Source: Ifrita kowaldi
Taxonomy: Eukaryota; Chordata; Aves; Passeriformes; Cinclosomatidae
Assembly (NCBI GenBank): GCA_013398055.1
Contig: VZRS01005506.1
Coordinates: 186,001-250,000, forward strand
DNA length: 64,000 nt
Direction of reading: 5' to 3'
The stretch's first letter is position 1. Every line of letters starts with the position of its first letter. Shown here piece by piece: positions 62,523-64,000 of the stretch. The position numbers were made by a program, and so were the translations under genes. A model generated the notes under the pieces. The model did not search any database and had not been told where the DNA came from. It worked only from the letters and a program-made list of their open reading frames with translations.

Positions 62523-64000
62523 TGATATGCAGCAATTAATTCTTCTCCGTTGGTGATAACCTGAGTCAAAAAAAGCCTTTTGTAGTTACTAGAAGGAAGG
62601 TTGTCTCCTGAGGTTCAGAAATGCTGTAATTTCTAGGTTTAAGTCAAATAGCAAATACACAAGAAAGTGAAAAAAAAATTTAAGCCATTAGGTGATTATT
62701 ATTACATCTTAAAATTCACATTCACATTGTCAATTTCTGATCTGCGTCCTTCATACTTCAAAATTAATATCAGGATGTTTCAAACGTGCTCTTAATTTAC
62801 CATCTTAATTTACCACAAATTCACTTCATTTATGTTGTATCACTGCAATGGCATGTATGTGGCATAGAGATGTTAGCTTAGGAAAAAAAGATGTACTGGG
62901 GAGTGAGGAACCATGAAAGAAAGGAAACAAACACAGAAAAAATAGTGAGTAGAGAAGCTTGGTGCAAAGGCAGTGGCCTGGACTGGAAAGAGAGTTCAGT
63001 GGTGCCAGCCTGCCTTTGAAAGTTTGCCAAAGTGCATTAGACAGTTGGAAACAGAGTTGTAAAGGGGAAATTTAATCTCCTTCCTAGAAGACAGCGAAAT
63101 TTAACTGATGCTGGATAAAGGGGAACCTCCTGTGATGCTGTATGGCTAATTTTCACAGAGAATGTTTAATTCTTTCAGATATTGCAGGATGGCATTTACC
63201 ACTTTACTAAACAGAAATTGCTGCTTGTGAAAATCCGTCTAGTAAATGTTATTTTGCAGGATGTGTTGGTATGTTAGGCAGTCCTGAGGCTTCTTTATCC
63301 ATTTTGACGTGACCTGCTAAACAACTGCATATTTTCCTTCATTCAGTGAGCTTTAGCTGAATGAAAAACCCTGCCAATACTTGATAAAACAATCAGATAA
63401 GAAAAGGCATGATATTAGGATGAATGGTTAATATGGGGAATATTTTTCAAGATAGAAATACTCTGCTTGCAGTTCTGTTCATTTTATCAATGCATGTGTA
63501 GTGCACAATTGTGGTATAAAGGATTACATACACCCATGTGCAGCAGACTGCATGGTATCTACCAAATCTTTACACTGTAAATAATTTACATTTAGTGCCA
63601 AGCAGAATCAGAATTCTCCAGTCTTGGAGGAAAACAAAGTCTTGTCAGTCCATCATGTTGTCATTATCACTGATGCCTACTAACCATCTCCACAAATGTG
63701 AAATTCTAGCTATCCTAACTCTTCTTGGATAAGTTGTTTGATTCCTGGAGCTAATTTGCTCAAGTTGCATCTGTCTTTCTCAAACTTCATGTAGGATTTG
63801 CTCTGGGTGAGAAGAACAAAGAGAATGCTAGTAGTTGTTTGTGCTTTGGGCTAATCTGGAAAGAGTAGAATATTTTATATTTTGTATCGCCCCTGCTGCT
63901 AGTCTTGCTAGCAGGGAAAAAGGAGGCTTTTTTTTTTGCTGTGATACTCACAGTGCTTAATTAATACTCAGCAGAGCTAAGCCCTGTAAAAAACACACGG

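Larger units (their letters stand above)
24129..64000 (+). other. ST6GALNAC5: ST6GALNAC5 intron 2 (5' part, right end outside window)
   Basis: At least 39.9 kb with no further supported exon. A very long intron after the stem exon fits the known structure of this gene in other vertebrates. I looked for the next exon, which should start with Pro-Leu-Lys and a cysteine-containing segment, and did not see it in the reading frames. The interval holds CR1 fragments, ancient repeat remnants, microsatellites and one GC-rich patch, all listed separately. The open reading frames inside it (up to 155 codons at 52858-53325, minus) look like chance. Confidence 0.8.

Noticed and set aside
1..64000. CRISPR arrays, operons, tRNA or rRNA genes, endogenous retrovirus genes
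   Set aside because: No regularly spaced repeats, no intact cloverleaf, no rRNA-like sequence, and no recognisable gag/pol/env-like frame or paired LTR could be seen. The window is ordinary vertebrate intergenic and intronic DNA with one exon.

Overview
This window looks like avian nuclear DNA, most likely from a passerine or another modern bird. It is AT-rich, with large non-coding tracts, fragments of CR1 LINEs of the avian type on both strands, and one sharply bounded CpG-rich block. No bacterial, viral or organellar gene organisation is present, and almost all of the short open reading frames look like chance.

The only coding sequence I can support is one 222-bp exon on the + strand at 23907-24128. 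It has a strong acceptor and donor and is phase 0 at both ends. Its translation starts RHGLAVCLALTTMCTSLLL and ends GLLEGYISVLEHK. This matches the signal-anchor and stem exon of ST6GALNAC5, the Golgi alpha-2,6-sialyltransferase that makes ganglioside GD1alpha. The mammalian protein starts MKTLM immediately before this point, so the residues before RHG come from a separate first coding exon, which I cannot find here. The catalytic exons lie beyond the right edge of the window.

Layout: 1-22259 is upstream intergenic or 5' flanking DNA with small simple repeats. 22260-23195 is a disturbed assembly region, in which a 424-bp segment occurs twice (22260-22683 and 22772-23195, offset 512). Between the copies lie a single N, an 86-bp GC-rich orphan piece, and another single N. 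A third N lies at 23349. About 23230-24340 is the CpG island, which holds the exon and presumably the promoter. 24129-64000 is the 5' part of a very long intron. It contains four clear CR1 fragments, a probable ancient tRNA-derived SINE, a small minisatellite, a GC-rich but CpG-poor patch and short inverted or direct repeats.

I found no evidence of a new biological system. The observations most worth checking are the probable false duplication with the missing first exon, the triplet-repeat stem of the sialyltransferase, and a candidate conserved element with a 13-bp inverted repeat near 56.2 kb.
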